Positions 51,976-60,859 of a DNA stretch of 64,000 bases are shown piece after piece. A program made the translations under genes and the position numbers. Source of the DNA: Vibrio hyugaensis. Lineage in GTDB: Bacteria > Pseudomonadota > Gammaproteobacteria > Enterobacterales > Vibrionaceae. The notes under the pieces are model-generated. The model saw only the letters and a program-made list of their open reading frames with translations. It was not told the origin of the DNA and made no database searches. The first letter of the stretch is position 1, and each line of letters opens with the position of its first letter. The stretch covers positions 434,001 to 498,000 of the forward strand of contig NZ_CP025795.1 in NCBI RefSeq assembly GCF_002906655.1, read 5' to 3'.

Positions 51976-54900
51976 ATGAATGGTAGTATAAAACAGAGTG
52001 TTTTAAAGTGGATATTAGCCTTTATTACGGTAAGTTTATTGTCCGCTTGTAATGGTAGTAATAGTGATACTTCTAATAATAGTAATAGTGGTTCTGATGA
52101 TACTTCTGTAAAATTACTAATTAACGGAAAGCATGAAGAAGTAAATCTTTATGTTGGTCAAGAAGTTTCGGTCGAGGTTATTTCTTTAGATAATGATACA
52201 GGAGAAGAGTCATCTATCCCCTTAAGCGATGTTGATTTCGAATACCAAAATGTTGCGTTCGATATTGTAGCTGAAACCGGTTCTCTGATTACGAAAAGTA
52301 AAACTGAACAACCTGTAACAGTGATAGCTAAATATAATTCGGTTTCCTCAAATCCTATTTCTGTAAGTGTATTATCTTCACCTGTCGCGGCATTTAGTTT
52401 AACGCCTTTTGAGTTGACGTTACCAGTAAGTTTTAAGGAAAAACTTATCGCGACAGTGTCATATTCGAATGGGCTGACAAGAGAGCTAATGTCAGAAGAA
52501 GTGAATTGGAACATCTCTGATGAAAGCATTGTATCTATAGTCGATGGTGAGGTCATTGGTAAAAGCGTCGGCTCGGCAGTGGTGACTGCAGAGTATGAGG
52601 GGGAATCAGCTCAAACGAAAGTTACCGTAACAGATGCGATGCTAGATTTTATTGTAGTCGCTAGTGAAAGCGACAACAGACCCCTTCCATTGCTAATCGA
52701 ATCCGCTATTGGTGTATCAGCTGAAATAGTAACGCTTGGTATTTTCTCTGATGGTCATGACCGTGTTTTGGAGGAAGCGACTTATCAGATTGAGGGGGCT
52801 TCTGTAGAGCGTAAAGGTAATATTTTTAGTACCGTAACAGAGGGGATGTCTTATGTCACAGCCAAATATCAAGATATATCAAGTTCAACTGTTGTAGTTG
52901 CAGCGAGTGACGAGAACGTCGCTTCAGTGTCTATTGTTACACCTGATATTGGCCACCACAAAATGGTGATGGACAGGCCATTGCAGCTTACTGCTCAGAT
53001 GACTTGGGGAGAGTTAACTGAATTTGAGGTCACTGATGTTGCGACATGGGAAGTCATTGTTGGACATGAAGTGGTCAAAGTGTCTAGTGATGGATTAGTA
53101 ACAGGCCTGAAGGTGGGTGAAGCTGTCGTTCAAGCATCGCTTAACAGCAACCTAGTGGCAACTACGTCAATTGTTGTAAGGGACAGTGCGTTAAATCACC
53201 TTACCATTAGCCCTGAAAACGTCAAATTGGCGGTAAGTGAAAGCACAGAGTATGAAGTTACCGCTCACTTTGATAACGGCAATAGCATGATGTTATCTGC
53301 AGAAGAGTATAGCTTAACGGTTGATAAGCCCGCGTTAGTCTCTGTTTCTCAGAATACCGTGACTGCACTTGAAGAAGGGGAAGTCGTTGTAACTGCTACG
53401 TTGAAAAGTGATCCTCAATACCAAGCTTCTGCATCAATAAACATATTGTACAAAAAAGCAAGTGCAGTAGTCGTGACATTAGAGCAAGAAGCCATCTCAA
53501 AAGGTGAGGGTACTGAGGCGAGTGTAATCGTCAAATATACCGATGGAACAGAAAGGCTGTTAGATAATAATAACCTTATTTGGTATTCGTCTGATACTAG
53601 TGTTGCGACAGTCGTCAATGGATATATTACCGCCAGTGGAGATTTAGGAACGACAGACATAACTGCAACGTATCAAGGTACCATGAGTGACCCAGTTCAG
53701 TTGAAAGTCGAGGAACGTCAACTTGAACGTATTGATTTAAATCTTGACGACGTGACCCTGTCAGTTGGTGGTCAAAAAACATTAACCGTGCAAGCGACTT
53801 ACAATGGAAGTGAAGAGAGTGTTGACAACCGTAATATAGTATGGAGTTCAACCGACCCAACTATAGCGACAGTTAACGGCGGTGTGATTACCACTAAGGC
53901 TGTCGGTACCGCAACGATTGAAGCAAGTTACACGCACAATTTTGTCACTAAGACTGCGTCGGTGATCGTAAACGTTGTATCCAATATTACAGGTGTGAAA
54001 ATTTCTGCAGATAAACCCTCTTTGATTGAAGGTGAAACGGAAGCCAAAATATCTATCATGAAAGTCGGTAGTTTGGGTGAGGAAATTCCGGTTCTTCAAG
54101 AAGATAATATAACGTGGACTAGCCAAGGTACCGTTAATTTCGATGAAAACAGTATGACCGTAACTGGTAATAGTGGTGGTGAGGGAACGTTGCAAGCGTT
54201 TTACATAACGCCGACAGGTGAGATCCATAGTAATGTTCTAGATTTTACCGTTGCATCTGCACCTGCTATAGAAGTAGAAGGAGGTTCTCTAAATAATATT
54301 AAAATTGTAGCGATTACAGATATACCAGCAATGGAAGGTAACACTGCTCGTTTCCAAGCGATTGGTGTTTATAATGTTGATGGTGTTCTGGTCAATAGGG
54401 ATATATCGAATTTAGTTAATTGGAATGTAAATGGCAATATTAAGTTTTCCCCTAGTAACGAGGTAGGTGAGTTTTACTTTGAGGAAGAAGGTGAGGAAAG
54501 TTTAAGTATTCGTTATGGTGATTTTGAACATAGCATAAATATAACGGTTGCCTCCCCAATTCCTGTTAATTCGAGAAGCGTTGAAATCGGAAGAGAGACG
54601 GTACGTGGTGGACAAAATGTAAAGTTACCAGGTAAAGGAGTCGTAGATTTAAATGTAACGCTGCATTATGAAGATGGCAGCAATGCTATTGATAACAGTA
54701 TGGTGTGGGAAGTCTTACCTCAAGATTCTAGTGTCGCACTAGTCGGTAACAAACTTCATATTCAGGAAGATAATATTAACTTTACGCTGAACGGCTACAG
54801 TACCAACGTTGTGGATGGTAATGTTGAGCTAGGCAGCACTCCAGTCACGAGCTTTGATGTTGAAGTAGGTGGAGTCGATATGACTCTCACGAATGTTGAA

Positions 54901-56322
54901 TTACAGTTAGCGCGAGCGAATTACAAAGTTGGCGATAAAATTCAATATACGTTGTATAAAAACTACGCTTCCGGTCTAAGAGATAAGGTTACTGATCTCT
55001 CATCTGTCACTTTTTATGGTGCTATGCTAGATAGCAATTCTTTAGGTGAAGCACTGATAATCAAGGCGTTATCTGGTGAGGTCTATGCAAAGCTGAATGA
55101 CATAGATGAAGTAACCAACTCTGTGGCTATTGAAGTTACTTCTGACAAAGTTACAAGCTTAACACTCACTGCACTAAACTCGGATCTCGACAACTATCTG
55201 ATTACTGACAGCGGTTATCAATTTAATATCTATAGCCAAGTAGATAATGGGCTTAGCGAGCCTTGTATGACTTGTACTATTAGCGTGAGTAATATCACTG
55301 GAGTGCCTCTAGGGGCAGACTATTATGCCGTCGAACAAACAGACTCTAGCTCTACTGCCAAAGTGAGCTTTCTCCAATCAGGTACGTATTACGTTAAGGC
55401 TGTTTCTTCTGACGGGCTAGTTAACTCGGATGTTATTGAAGTCACCGTTCCAGATAATCCAATATATTCGATTGAACTTGATATTGAGCCAATAGTAAGT
55501 ACCTTTTTAGGTGATCACATTAAACCTAATGTGACGGTTAGCTATACTGACGGCCAAACTCGAAAAGCTGGTTCAGTTACGTACAGCACAACATCTAACG
55601 ATTTAATCGATATTCAAGGTGATACGCTTTACCCTATTAAATCTGGAAGTCTGGAGTTAACTGCTTATTATAAAGGCTTGAGTGTTACCAAAAATATAGT
55701 ATTGCAAGTTGAAGAGGTTGTAACGGTACAAAACACGACTCTTCATTTTTTACGAACAAATTCTCTAGGTGAATTAATTCTTGATGCTTACCATAAACCT
55801 TATATAACGATGACTTTAAGTAATGCTACTACAATCACTTACCCATATGAGGATGTTGCATGGACGATAAAGTCTTCTGAGTTGCCTTATGAGCAAACAT
55901 TACAAGGTTTTAGATTCTTTTATAAGGAAGAATACTTCAATGAATACGCATTCACTGAGTTTGTTGGAAGTATCTACTTCAATGGTGAACTTTATCAAGC
56001 GGAGAGAAAAATTAGTGCAGATAGTAGAATTACCTCTGGTTTATGGATAGGCACAGGGGACTGGAGTAAAGTCGATGAAATTAAAGTTGGAGAAAGCGTT
56101 GAATTAATCATCAGGCGAGGTTTTCATCTATTAGATCATGACGTCTACTATGACCTTTTGAGTGGCACGAAAGCTGCGCCGAGTAACAACAACGTTAAAA
56201 TATTAAGTGAAAATGACTATGGTCTTGTTTTAGAAGGAGAATCTGTAGGACCTGTAACGGTGTATTTCTATTCTCAATATGGTGAATTTCTGGATAGTGA
56301 AGACTTCAACGTAGTTGAGTAA
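51976..56322 (+). CDS. Large Ig-like (Big_2) repeat lipoprotein
   Basis: 1448 residues. Lipobox LLSAC (Cys 25) is followed by a Ser/Asn/Asp linker. Residues about 45-1250 contain a series of bacterial Ig-like domains, recognisable by the repeated pattern of a strand with LSVGGQ/VYSDG, then W-S/N-S-D-P/E-S-I-A-T-V, G-x-I/V-x-G/T-x-x-x-G-x-A-x-V-T-A-x-Y (for example near residues 145-220, 410-490, 500-580 and 585-670). The C-terminal 180 residues are of a different type. Two close Cys (CMTC, about residue 1097) could form a disulfide. Probably surface adhesion or surface-layer function. AT-rich and unlike its neighbours in codon use. Confidence 0.8.
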   Translation: MNGSIKQSVLKWILAFITVSLLSACNGSNSDTSNNSNSGSDDTSVKLLINGKHEEVNLYVGQEVSVEVISLDNDTGEESSIPLSDVDFEYQNVAFDIVAETGSLITKSKTEQPVTVIAKYNSVSSNPISVSVLSSPVAAFSLTPFELTLPVSFKEKLIATVSYSNGLTRELMSEEVNWNISDESIVSIVDGEVIGKSVGSAVVTAEYEGESAQTKVTVTDAMLDFIVVASESDNRPLPLLIESAIGVSAEIVTLGIFSDGHDRVLEEATYQIEGASVERKGNIFSTVTEGMSYVTAKYQDISSSTVVVAASDENVASVSIVTPDIGHHKMVMDRPLQLTAQMTWGELTEFEVTDVATWEVIVGHEVVKVSSDGLVTGLKVGEAVVQASLNSNLVATTSIVVRDSALNHLTISPENVKLAVSESTEYEVTAHFDNGNSMMLSAEEYSLTVDKPALVSVSQNTVTALEEGEVVVTATLKSDPQYQASASINILYKKASAVVVTLEQEAISKGEGTEASVIVKYTDGTERLLDNNNLIWYSSDTSVATVVNGYITASGDLGTTDITATYQGTMSDPVQLKVEERQLERIDLNLDDVTLSVGGQKTLTVQATYNGSEESVDNRNIVWSSTDPTIATVNGGVITTKAVGTATIEASYTHNFVTKTASVIVNVVSNITGVKISADKPSLIEGETEAKISIMKVGSLGEEIPVLQEDNITWTSQGTVNFDENSMTVTGNSGGEGTLQAFYITPTGEIHSNVLDFTVASAPAIEVEGGSLNNIKIVAITDIPAMEGNTARFQAIGVYNVDGVLVNRDISNLVNWNVNGNIKFSPSNEVGEFYFEEEGEESLSIRYGDFEHSINITVASPIPVNSRSVEIGRETVRGGQNVKLPGKGVVDLNVTLHYEDGSNAIDNSMVWEVLPQDSSVALVGNKLHIQEDNINFTLNGYSTNVVDGNVELGSTPVTSFDVEVGGVDMTLTNVELQLARANYKVGDKIQYTLYKNYASGLRDKVTDLSSVTFYGAMLDSNSLGEALIIKALSGEVYAKLNDIDEVTNSVAIEVTSDKVTSLTLTALNSDLDNYLITDSGYQFNIYSQVDNGLSEPCMTCTISVSNITGVPLGADYYAVEQTDSSSTAKVSFLQSGTYYVKAVSSDGLVNSDVIEVTVPDNPIYSIELDIEPIVSTFLGDHIKPNVTVSYTDGQTRKAGSVTYSTTSNDLIDIQGDTLYPIKSGSLELTAYYKGLSVTKNIVLQVEEVVTVQNTTLHFLRTNSLGELILDAYHKPYITMTLSNATTITYPYEDVAWTIKSSELPYEQTLQGFRFFYKEEYFNEYAFTEFVGSIYFNGELYQAERKISADSRITSGLWIGTGDWSKVDEIKVGESVELIIRRGFHLLDHDVYYDLLSGTKAAPSNNNVKILSENDYGLVLEGESVGPVTVYFYSQYGEFLDSEDFNVVE

Positions 56323-56481
56323 CTATGGATATAGGCTAATGTGCTTGGAAATAAAAAGTACAGCAGCCTATATCAATAAGGCTTCGAATGGAAAAATTAA
56401 AGGAAGCGGTAAGTGACTTAATTTAGGTCTACACTGTGCTTTAATTGTTGCCATAGTTACTGTCGAGATGAATTAATAATG

Positions 56482-56508
56482 GGTGAGCATTATTGCTCAC
56501 CTTTATTT
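56482..56508 (+). terminator. Rho-independent terminator of the Ig-like gene
   Basis: Perfect 7-bp stem GGTGAGC/GCTCACC with loop attatt, then TTTATTT. Confidence 0.75.
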
Positions 56509-56574
56509 GATTAATCAATATTCACCTTTATTCTTCGATAAATAATGGTTTCTTAATCTAATTTACAAATAAAA

Positions 56575-56859
56575 ATGAAATTTAAAAAATCTGATTTTAA
56601 TACTTCGTTCATTATTTTGAACGTCATTTCTATGAATGTTGCATCTTTGTTTTTAAGGTCTTATGAACCGGTTAATGGGTTGATTACCAGTTACCCATTA
56701 GAGTCTATTATGCTCGCACTAATATGGTTTGCAGCTGTTGTTATAATGATGAGAGTGGCTATAGAGCGAGGGAGGTTACTCAAGTCTAATGTATTGCATA
56801 GCGCAATTTTTATATCAATGTCATTTACATCAATATACATATGTATGACTTCTTTCTAG
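56575..56859 (+). CDS. Small hypothetical membrane protein
   Basis: 94 residues, family not recognised. Three hydrophobic segments (about residues 11-26, 44-60 and 74-92) with basic residues between. The ribosome site is weak (acaaataaaa). AT-rich like the preceding gene. It may be a recent acquisition with no known role. Confidence 0.5.
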   Translation: MKFKKSDFNTSFIILNVISMNVASLFLRSYEPVNGLITSYPLESIMLALIWFAAVVIMMRVAIERGRLLKSNVLHSAIFISMSFTSIYICMTSF

Positions 56860-56981
56860 TAAATTAATAATGGCAACCTAAGCACCTCTAGCTTGCCATT
56901 TACAATTTGAATTTCAAACTTATAAAATAAAAGTGAAAATAAAAATTCAGAATCATACAATTTCAATTAAAGGATGAATAT

Positions 56982-57053
56982 ATGAAAAAATAACTTATCA
57001 GATGATGACGGGTTTGACTCTCTTAAAAGAGCGAGAGCTTATGGGTATAGTGG
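56982..57053 (+). pseudogene. Deletion remnant of a NarL-type response regulator
   Basis: The sequence tcagatgatgacgggtttga and the following aaaagagcgagagcttatgg closely match the stretch after the phospho-Asp of the response regulator gene at 17253 (LSDGDGFDFLKRARAYGY there). The 5' flank (ttaaaggatgaatatATGAAA) also resembles that gene's start region (ttaaggattgagatATGAAA). So the start codon and a central fragment remain, joined by a deletion of about 160 bp. Confidence 0.75.
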
Positions 57054-57102
57054 AAGGTGATAAACCAACGCTTTAAAATTTTCATGTTTTACTCATCATT
57101 AA

Positions 57103-57462
57103 TTAATGACTTTCAGACCATACCGCAAACTCGTTCCCGCTTGGTTCAGTGAAATGAAAACGGCAACCACCGGGGAATTCAAAAATCGGACGAATCACTT
57201 GTCCACCGAACTTCTCAACTTTGGCTAACGTAGCGTGAATATCCGAGCTATAGAACACAAGCAGAGCCGCGCCCTTTGCGGTTTGGCTGGCCTGTTCTGC
57301 TACATAAAAGCCACCATCCAATCCTTGACCAGAAAATGCGCTGTACTCAGGACTATAATCAACGAAACTCCACCCAAAAACTTGCTCGAAAAACTGCTTG
57401 GTTGCGCTGATGTCTGGCGTGCCGAACTCAACGTAATTTAACTTTTCATGTTGATGCATCAT
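57103..57462 (-). CDS. VOC family protein
   Basis: 119 residues from ATG 57462, with an aagga ribosome site 6 nt upstream; the frame extends to 57540 without support and would reach into repeat copy C. KLNYVEFGTPDISATKQFFEQVFGWSF and FEFPGGCRFHFTEPSGNEFAVWS are typical of a glyoxalase-like VOC protein. Its upstream region has been altered by the insertion of the repeat 70 bp before the start. Confidence 0.85.
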   Translation of the reverse strand: MMHQHEKLNYVEFGTPDISATKQFFEQVFGWSFVDYSPEYSAFSGQGLDGGFYVAEQASQTAKGAALLVFYSSDIHATLAKVEKFGGQVIRPIFEFPGGCRFHFTEPSGNEFAVWSESH

Positions 57463-57531
57463 GGTGTCCTTTTGATCGTAGTGTTTTTTGTCAGTGTAAT
57501 GATTCTTCCGTTGAGATTCTCGAACCGAGTC

Positions 57532-57798
57532 TATACCCAAGTAACCTCGAGATACTTGGTTCAGCGAGAATGACTTGGTTTGCAGACGCGGCGGCGATTT
57601 GAAGATCTAGTGGCTCTAAATCAAAAATCGTCAACAAAGTATGCGAGCCAAGGCAAATCGCACTTTGGGAGCTTGTCACTGAACCGATTTCATCGTCGAA
57701 CCTCTTGGAAATAACCAGTTATTACACTGCGATGCTCTCCTTGAACTCGAATCAGTGACAAAGCTCTGAAACCTGCATCTTGAAGTCACTTGGGTATA
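57532..57798 (+). repeat. 267-bp inverted-ended repeat, copy C
   Basis: Starts TATACCCAAGTAACCTC and ends GTCACTTGGGTATA. Same length as copies A and B, nearly identical to B, direct orientation. It lies between the VOC gene and the catalase promoter. Confidence 0.85.
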
Positions 57799-57982
57799 TA
57801 ATTTATTAATCAGGTTGATGAAAATTAAGAGGTCTCATAGATTATCCCTATCAAATCTATCGTTATTTCCCATTAAACAAATGTAATCATTAAAGATATA
57901 TTCTTTTTGGGCAGAAAAGAGCTTTTGAAAATCCATTGACCACTCGACTGGTTAAATGGTTTGCACGCATTGGAGAGCAACC

Positions 57983-59497
57983 ATGCAGATGTCAAAAAGC
58001 TTTTTATTAATTACAGTTGGTTTAGCCAGCACATCTCTACAGGCGCAAACCCTGACAAGAGACAATGGTGCACCAGTCGGTGACAACCAGAATTCCATCA
58101 CAGCAGGTGAAAACGGTAGTGTATTGTTGCAAGACGTTCATCTGATCCAAAAATTGCAGCGTTTTGCTAGAGAACGTGTTCCTGAGCGTGTTGTACATGC
58201 TCGTGGTACGGGTGCTCATGGTGAATTTGTTGCATCTGGTGATTTTAGTGACTTAACGGTTTCCGCTCCTTTTACTAACAAAGGAAAGGTAACTCCTGTT
58301 TTCGTTCGATTTTCGACCGTTATTCACTCGAAAGGCTCACCAGAGACACTTCGTGATCCTCGTGGTTTTGCCACTAAATTTTATACTGAACAGGGTAACT
58401 GGGATCTGGTAGGGAACAACCTGCCTGTGTTCTTCATCCGCGATTCGATTAAGTTTCCAGATATGGTGCATTCTTTAAAACCGTCACCGGTAACGAATGT
58501 ACAAGACCCAAATCGATTTTTTGATTTCTTCAGTCACGAGCCGAGTGCGACCAACATGCTGACTTGGGTTTACAGTAACCTAGGTACGCCAGCGAGCTAC
58601 CGCACAATGGATGGCTTTGGCGTTCACGCTTACAAGTGGATTAACCAGCAAGGTGATGTGAACTATGTGAAGTTCCAGTGGAAGAGCCAGCAGGGTATTG
58701 AAAGTCTTCGTCCTGATGAAGTAGTAGCAATGCAAGGTAAAGACTTCAATCATCTAACTAATGATCTCTATAAAGAAATTGGGCGTGGTAACTACCCTAA
58801 GTGGGATCTTTACGTGAAGGTATTGTCGCCAGAAGCCTTGAGCAAGCTGGACTACAATGGCCTTGATGCAACCAAAGTGTGGCTCAATGTACCGGATCAA
58901 AAAGTTGGCACAATGACATTGAACCGCCTACCAGAAAATTTCTTTTTAGACACTGAACAGTCGGCATTTGCGCCTTCGAATCTGATTCCTGGTATTGAAC
59001 CGTCGGAAGACCGTTTGCTACAAGGTCGTTTGTTCGCTTATGCAGATACACAGTTGTACCGTGTGGGTGTGAACTTGTTCCAACTGCCAGTAAACCGTCC
59101 TGCAGCATCAGTGAACAATCATAACCAAGATGGATTGAGCAACAACGCGAAGAAAGGCAATGGTGATGTGAACTACGAACCAAGCCGTAAATTGGCGCTG
59201 GCAGAAGATACGCAATTTAAAGTGGTTGAAACCAAGTTGGTTGGCACTGTTCAACAAAAAGCGATCAGCAATCCTCGCAACTTCTACCAAGCGGGTGTGT
59301 TGTACCGCAGCATGAACGAGCAAGACCAAAGCGATTTGATTGCCAACTTAGCGGGTGACCTGAACAAGGTGATGGATAAAGACGTTAAGGAAACCATGGT
59401 GAGCTACTTCTATCGCGCAGATAAGGAGTACGGTTCGCGCCTTGCTGAAGCGACCGACACTAATCTCACGCAAGTGAAAAACAAAGCGATGATGTAA
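57983..59497 (+). CDS. Secreted haem catalase, small-subunit type
   Basis: 504 residues from ATG 57983, preceded by ggagag; this start gives a clear signal peptide (MQMSKSFLLITVGLASTSLQA). Catalytic His 72 lies in RVVHARGTGAHG, the Asn region in GNNLPVFFIRDSIKFPD, and the proximal haem Tyr in LFAYADTQLYRVG. It breaks down hydrogen peroxide in the periplasm. An ankyrin gene follows at 100 bp, as in the katB-ankB pair of Pseudomonas. The longer frame from 57956 lacks a ribosome site. Confidence 0.92.
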   Translation: MQMSKSFLLITVGLASTSLQAQTLTRDNGAPVGDNQNSITAGENGSVLLQDVHLIQKLQRFARERVPERVVHARGTGAHGEFVASGDFSDLTVSAPFTNKGKVTPVFVRFSTVIHSKGSPETLRDPRGFATKFYTEQGNWDLVGNNLPVFFIRDSIKFPDMVHSLKPSPVTNVQDPNRFFDFFSHEPSATNMLTWVYSNLGTPASYRTMDGFGVHAYKWINQQGDVNYVKFQWKSQQGIESLRPDEVVAMQGKDFNHLTNDLYKEIGRGNYPKWDLYVKVLSPEALSKLDYNGLDATKVWLNVPDQKVGTMTLNRLPENFFLDTEQSAFAPSNLIPGIEPSEDRLLQGRLFAYADTQLYRVGVNLFQLPVNRPAASVNNHNQDGLSNNAKKGNGDVNYEPSRKLALAEDTQFKVVETKLVGTVQQKAISNPRNFYQAGVLYRSMNEQDQSDLIANLAGDLNKVMDKDVKETMVSYFYRADKEYGSRLAEATDTNLTQVKNKAMM

Positions 59498-59509
59498 GCA
59501 TTAAGTTTT

Positions 59510-59566
59510 GACCTGCGGGAGATTTATCTGCTCTTTTCTGCCCGAAAATCAGGGCTCCCGTGGGTC
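59510..59566 (+). other. Hairpin between catalase and ankyrin genes
   Basis: GACC-tg-CGGGAG (59510-59521) pairs with CTCCCG-tg-GGTC (59555-59566). It may partly end or stabilise the transcript, allowing different levels of the two proteins. Confidence 0.5.
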
Positions 59567-59597
59567 ATTTTCAAATTATGTAAGTGAGGATGGGTAA

Positions 59598-60062
59598 ATG
59601 AAAACTGTATTTTTGCTCAGTTCCGTTCTTTTTTCTTTGTGCTTCTCACTCAGCTTATTGGCTGCCGAAGACAAACTGGAAGAGGAATATCAATCTTTGG
59701 TTGAACTGTTCTTTGACGCAGCGCGAATTGGCAATAATGAAGTGGTTGATACATTTGTTTCTCAAGGCTTCCCAATCGACCAACGCAACAACCAAAGTTA
59801 TACCGCATTAATGGTTGCTGCTTATCAGGGAAATAAAGAGACTGTGCGTTTGCTGCTCGATTCTGGTGCTAATGCGTGTTTACAGGATAAGCGAGGCAAT
59901 ACGGCCTTGATGGGGGCACTTATTAAACGCGAAATCAGCATCGCGAAGGATCTCTATCAAGCTGATTGTTCTACCGAACTGCGTAACAAAGCAGGATTGA
60001 ATCTGAAAGAATTTGCTGAAATCTATGGCCAATCCAATGTGCTGAAATCGCTTCAGCACTAA
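59598..60062 (+). CDS. Periplasmic ankyrin-repeat protein, AnkB-like
   Basis: 154 residues. A Sec signal peptide (about residues 1-21, cleaved after LLAA) precedes three or four ankyrin repeats: FDAARIGNNEVVDTFVSQGFPIDQRNNQSYTALMVAAYQGNKETVRLLLDSGANACLQDKRGNTALMGALIK in segments. Its position after a secreted catalase matches ankB, which in Pseudomonas aeruginosa is needed for full KatB activity. The strong ribosome site (gaggatggg) suggests good expression. Confidence 0.85.
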   Translation: MKTVFLLSSVLFSLCFSLSLLAAEDKLEEEYQSLVELFFDAARIGNNEVVDTFVSQGFPIDQRNNQSYTALMVAAYQGNKETVRLLLDSGANACLQDKRGNTALMGALIKREISIAKDLYQADCSTELRNKAGLNLKEFAEIYGQSNVLKSLQH

Positions 60063-60067
60063 TTTTT

Positions 60068-60104
60068 GTGGCGTGATTAAGCATTCCCTTTTCTTAGACG
60101 CCAC
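60068..60104 (+). other. Stem-loop after the ankyrin gene
   Basis: GTGGCGT/ACGCCAC stem, 7 bp, with a 23-nt loop, 6 nt past the stop; precedes the true terminator. Confidence 0.45.
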
Positions 60105-60110
60105 AAACAA

Positions 60111-60144
60111 AAAACGTTCCAGATAAACTGGACCGTTTTCTTTA
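60111..60144. terminator. Terminator between convergent ankyrin and pncA genes
   Basis: AAAACGtTCCAG/CTGGAcCGTTTT stem with a 5-nt loop followed by CTTTATT. Confidence 0.75.
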
Positions 60145-60173
60145 TTAACAAAAGGCGATGAGAGCCAAACGAA

Positions 60174-60827
60174 TTACGCGAAGTTTTCCACGATGATGTC
60201 ATCGGCATTGCTGACGAATACCGCGCCTTTCTCTTCCATCTCTGTGATAACGGTATCGACCGTATCAGGTAATACTGCGCGGCTAGACGCTAGATTAACA
60301 ATCACTTTGAAACCTAAGTCTAGAGCTTGCGTCACCGATTTCTTCACACAGAAATCGAGCGCTAAACCACCAATCACAACCGTATCGATGTTATTGAATT
60401 TAAGGAACTCATTTGCACCAGTGGTTTTGGTGTCGGTTACGTCATGGAAAAAGATGCCGTAAGGGTGTGCGTCTGGGTCCATGCCTTTGTTGACTTGAAA
60501 GTCGTAATCCAAAATAGCAGGCAAACCATCAAGTAACTCAACACCTGTAGTGCCAAGCACACAGTGGCGATTCCATTTAATGTCGACGTTTGGTAGCCCT
60601 ACTGGCTCAAGCATATTGGCTGGCGTCTCTGCGTCCCATGCGGCTTTTGGTGGATGTAAGTCACGGCTGACCATTTTTAAGCGGCCTTTGGTGTGGTTTT
60701 TTAACAGCTCAGGAACGATTTCTAGTGCTCCTGTCACTGGCAGTTCTTCAGGACAAAGCTCGGTGAAGCCTTTCTCAGGATCCACGTCAATCACTGCGGT
60801 GGTTTGGTAGTTAACTTTAACGGTCAT
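60174..60827 (-). CDS. pncA: Nicotinamidase (isochorismatase fold)
   Basis: 217 residues. VIDVDPEKGF (catalytic Asp 14), SRDLHPP (metal ligands Asp 56 and His 58), NKGMDPDAHPYG (catalytic Lys 114) and GGLALDFCVKKS (nucleophilic Cys 160) give a complete active site. It converts nicotinamide to nicotinate, the substrate of PncB encoded at 61977. It lies 32 bp after nrtR on the same strand, so NAD salvage regulation and enzyme are co-transcribed. Confidence 0.88.
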   Translation of the reverse strand: MTVKVNYQTTAVIDVDPEKGFTELCPEELPVTGALEIVPELLKNHTKGRLKMVSRDLHPPKAAWDAETPANMLEPVGLPNVDIKWNRHCVLGTTGVELLDGLPAILDYDFQVNKGMDPDAHPYGIFFHDVTDTKTTGANEFLKFNNIDTVVIGGLALDFCVKKSVTQALDLGFKVIVNLASSRAVLPDTVDTVITEMEEKGAVFVSNADDIIVENFA

Positions 60828-60859
60828 GGCAGACTCCTTGTCTGTCTTTTGTGCTTGCG

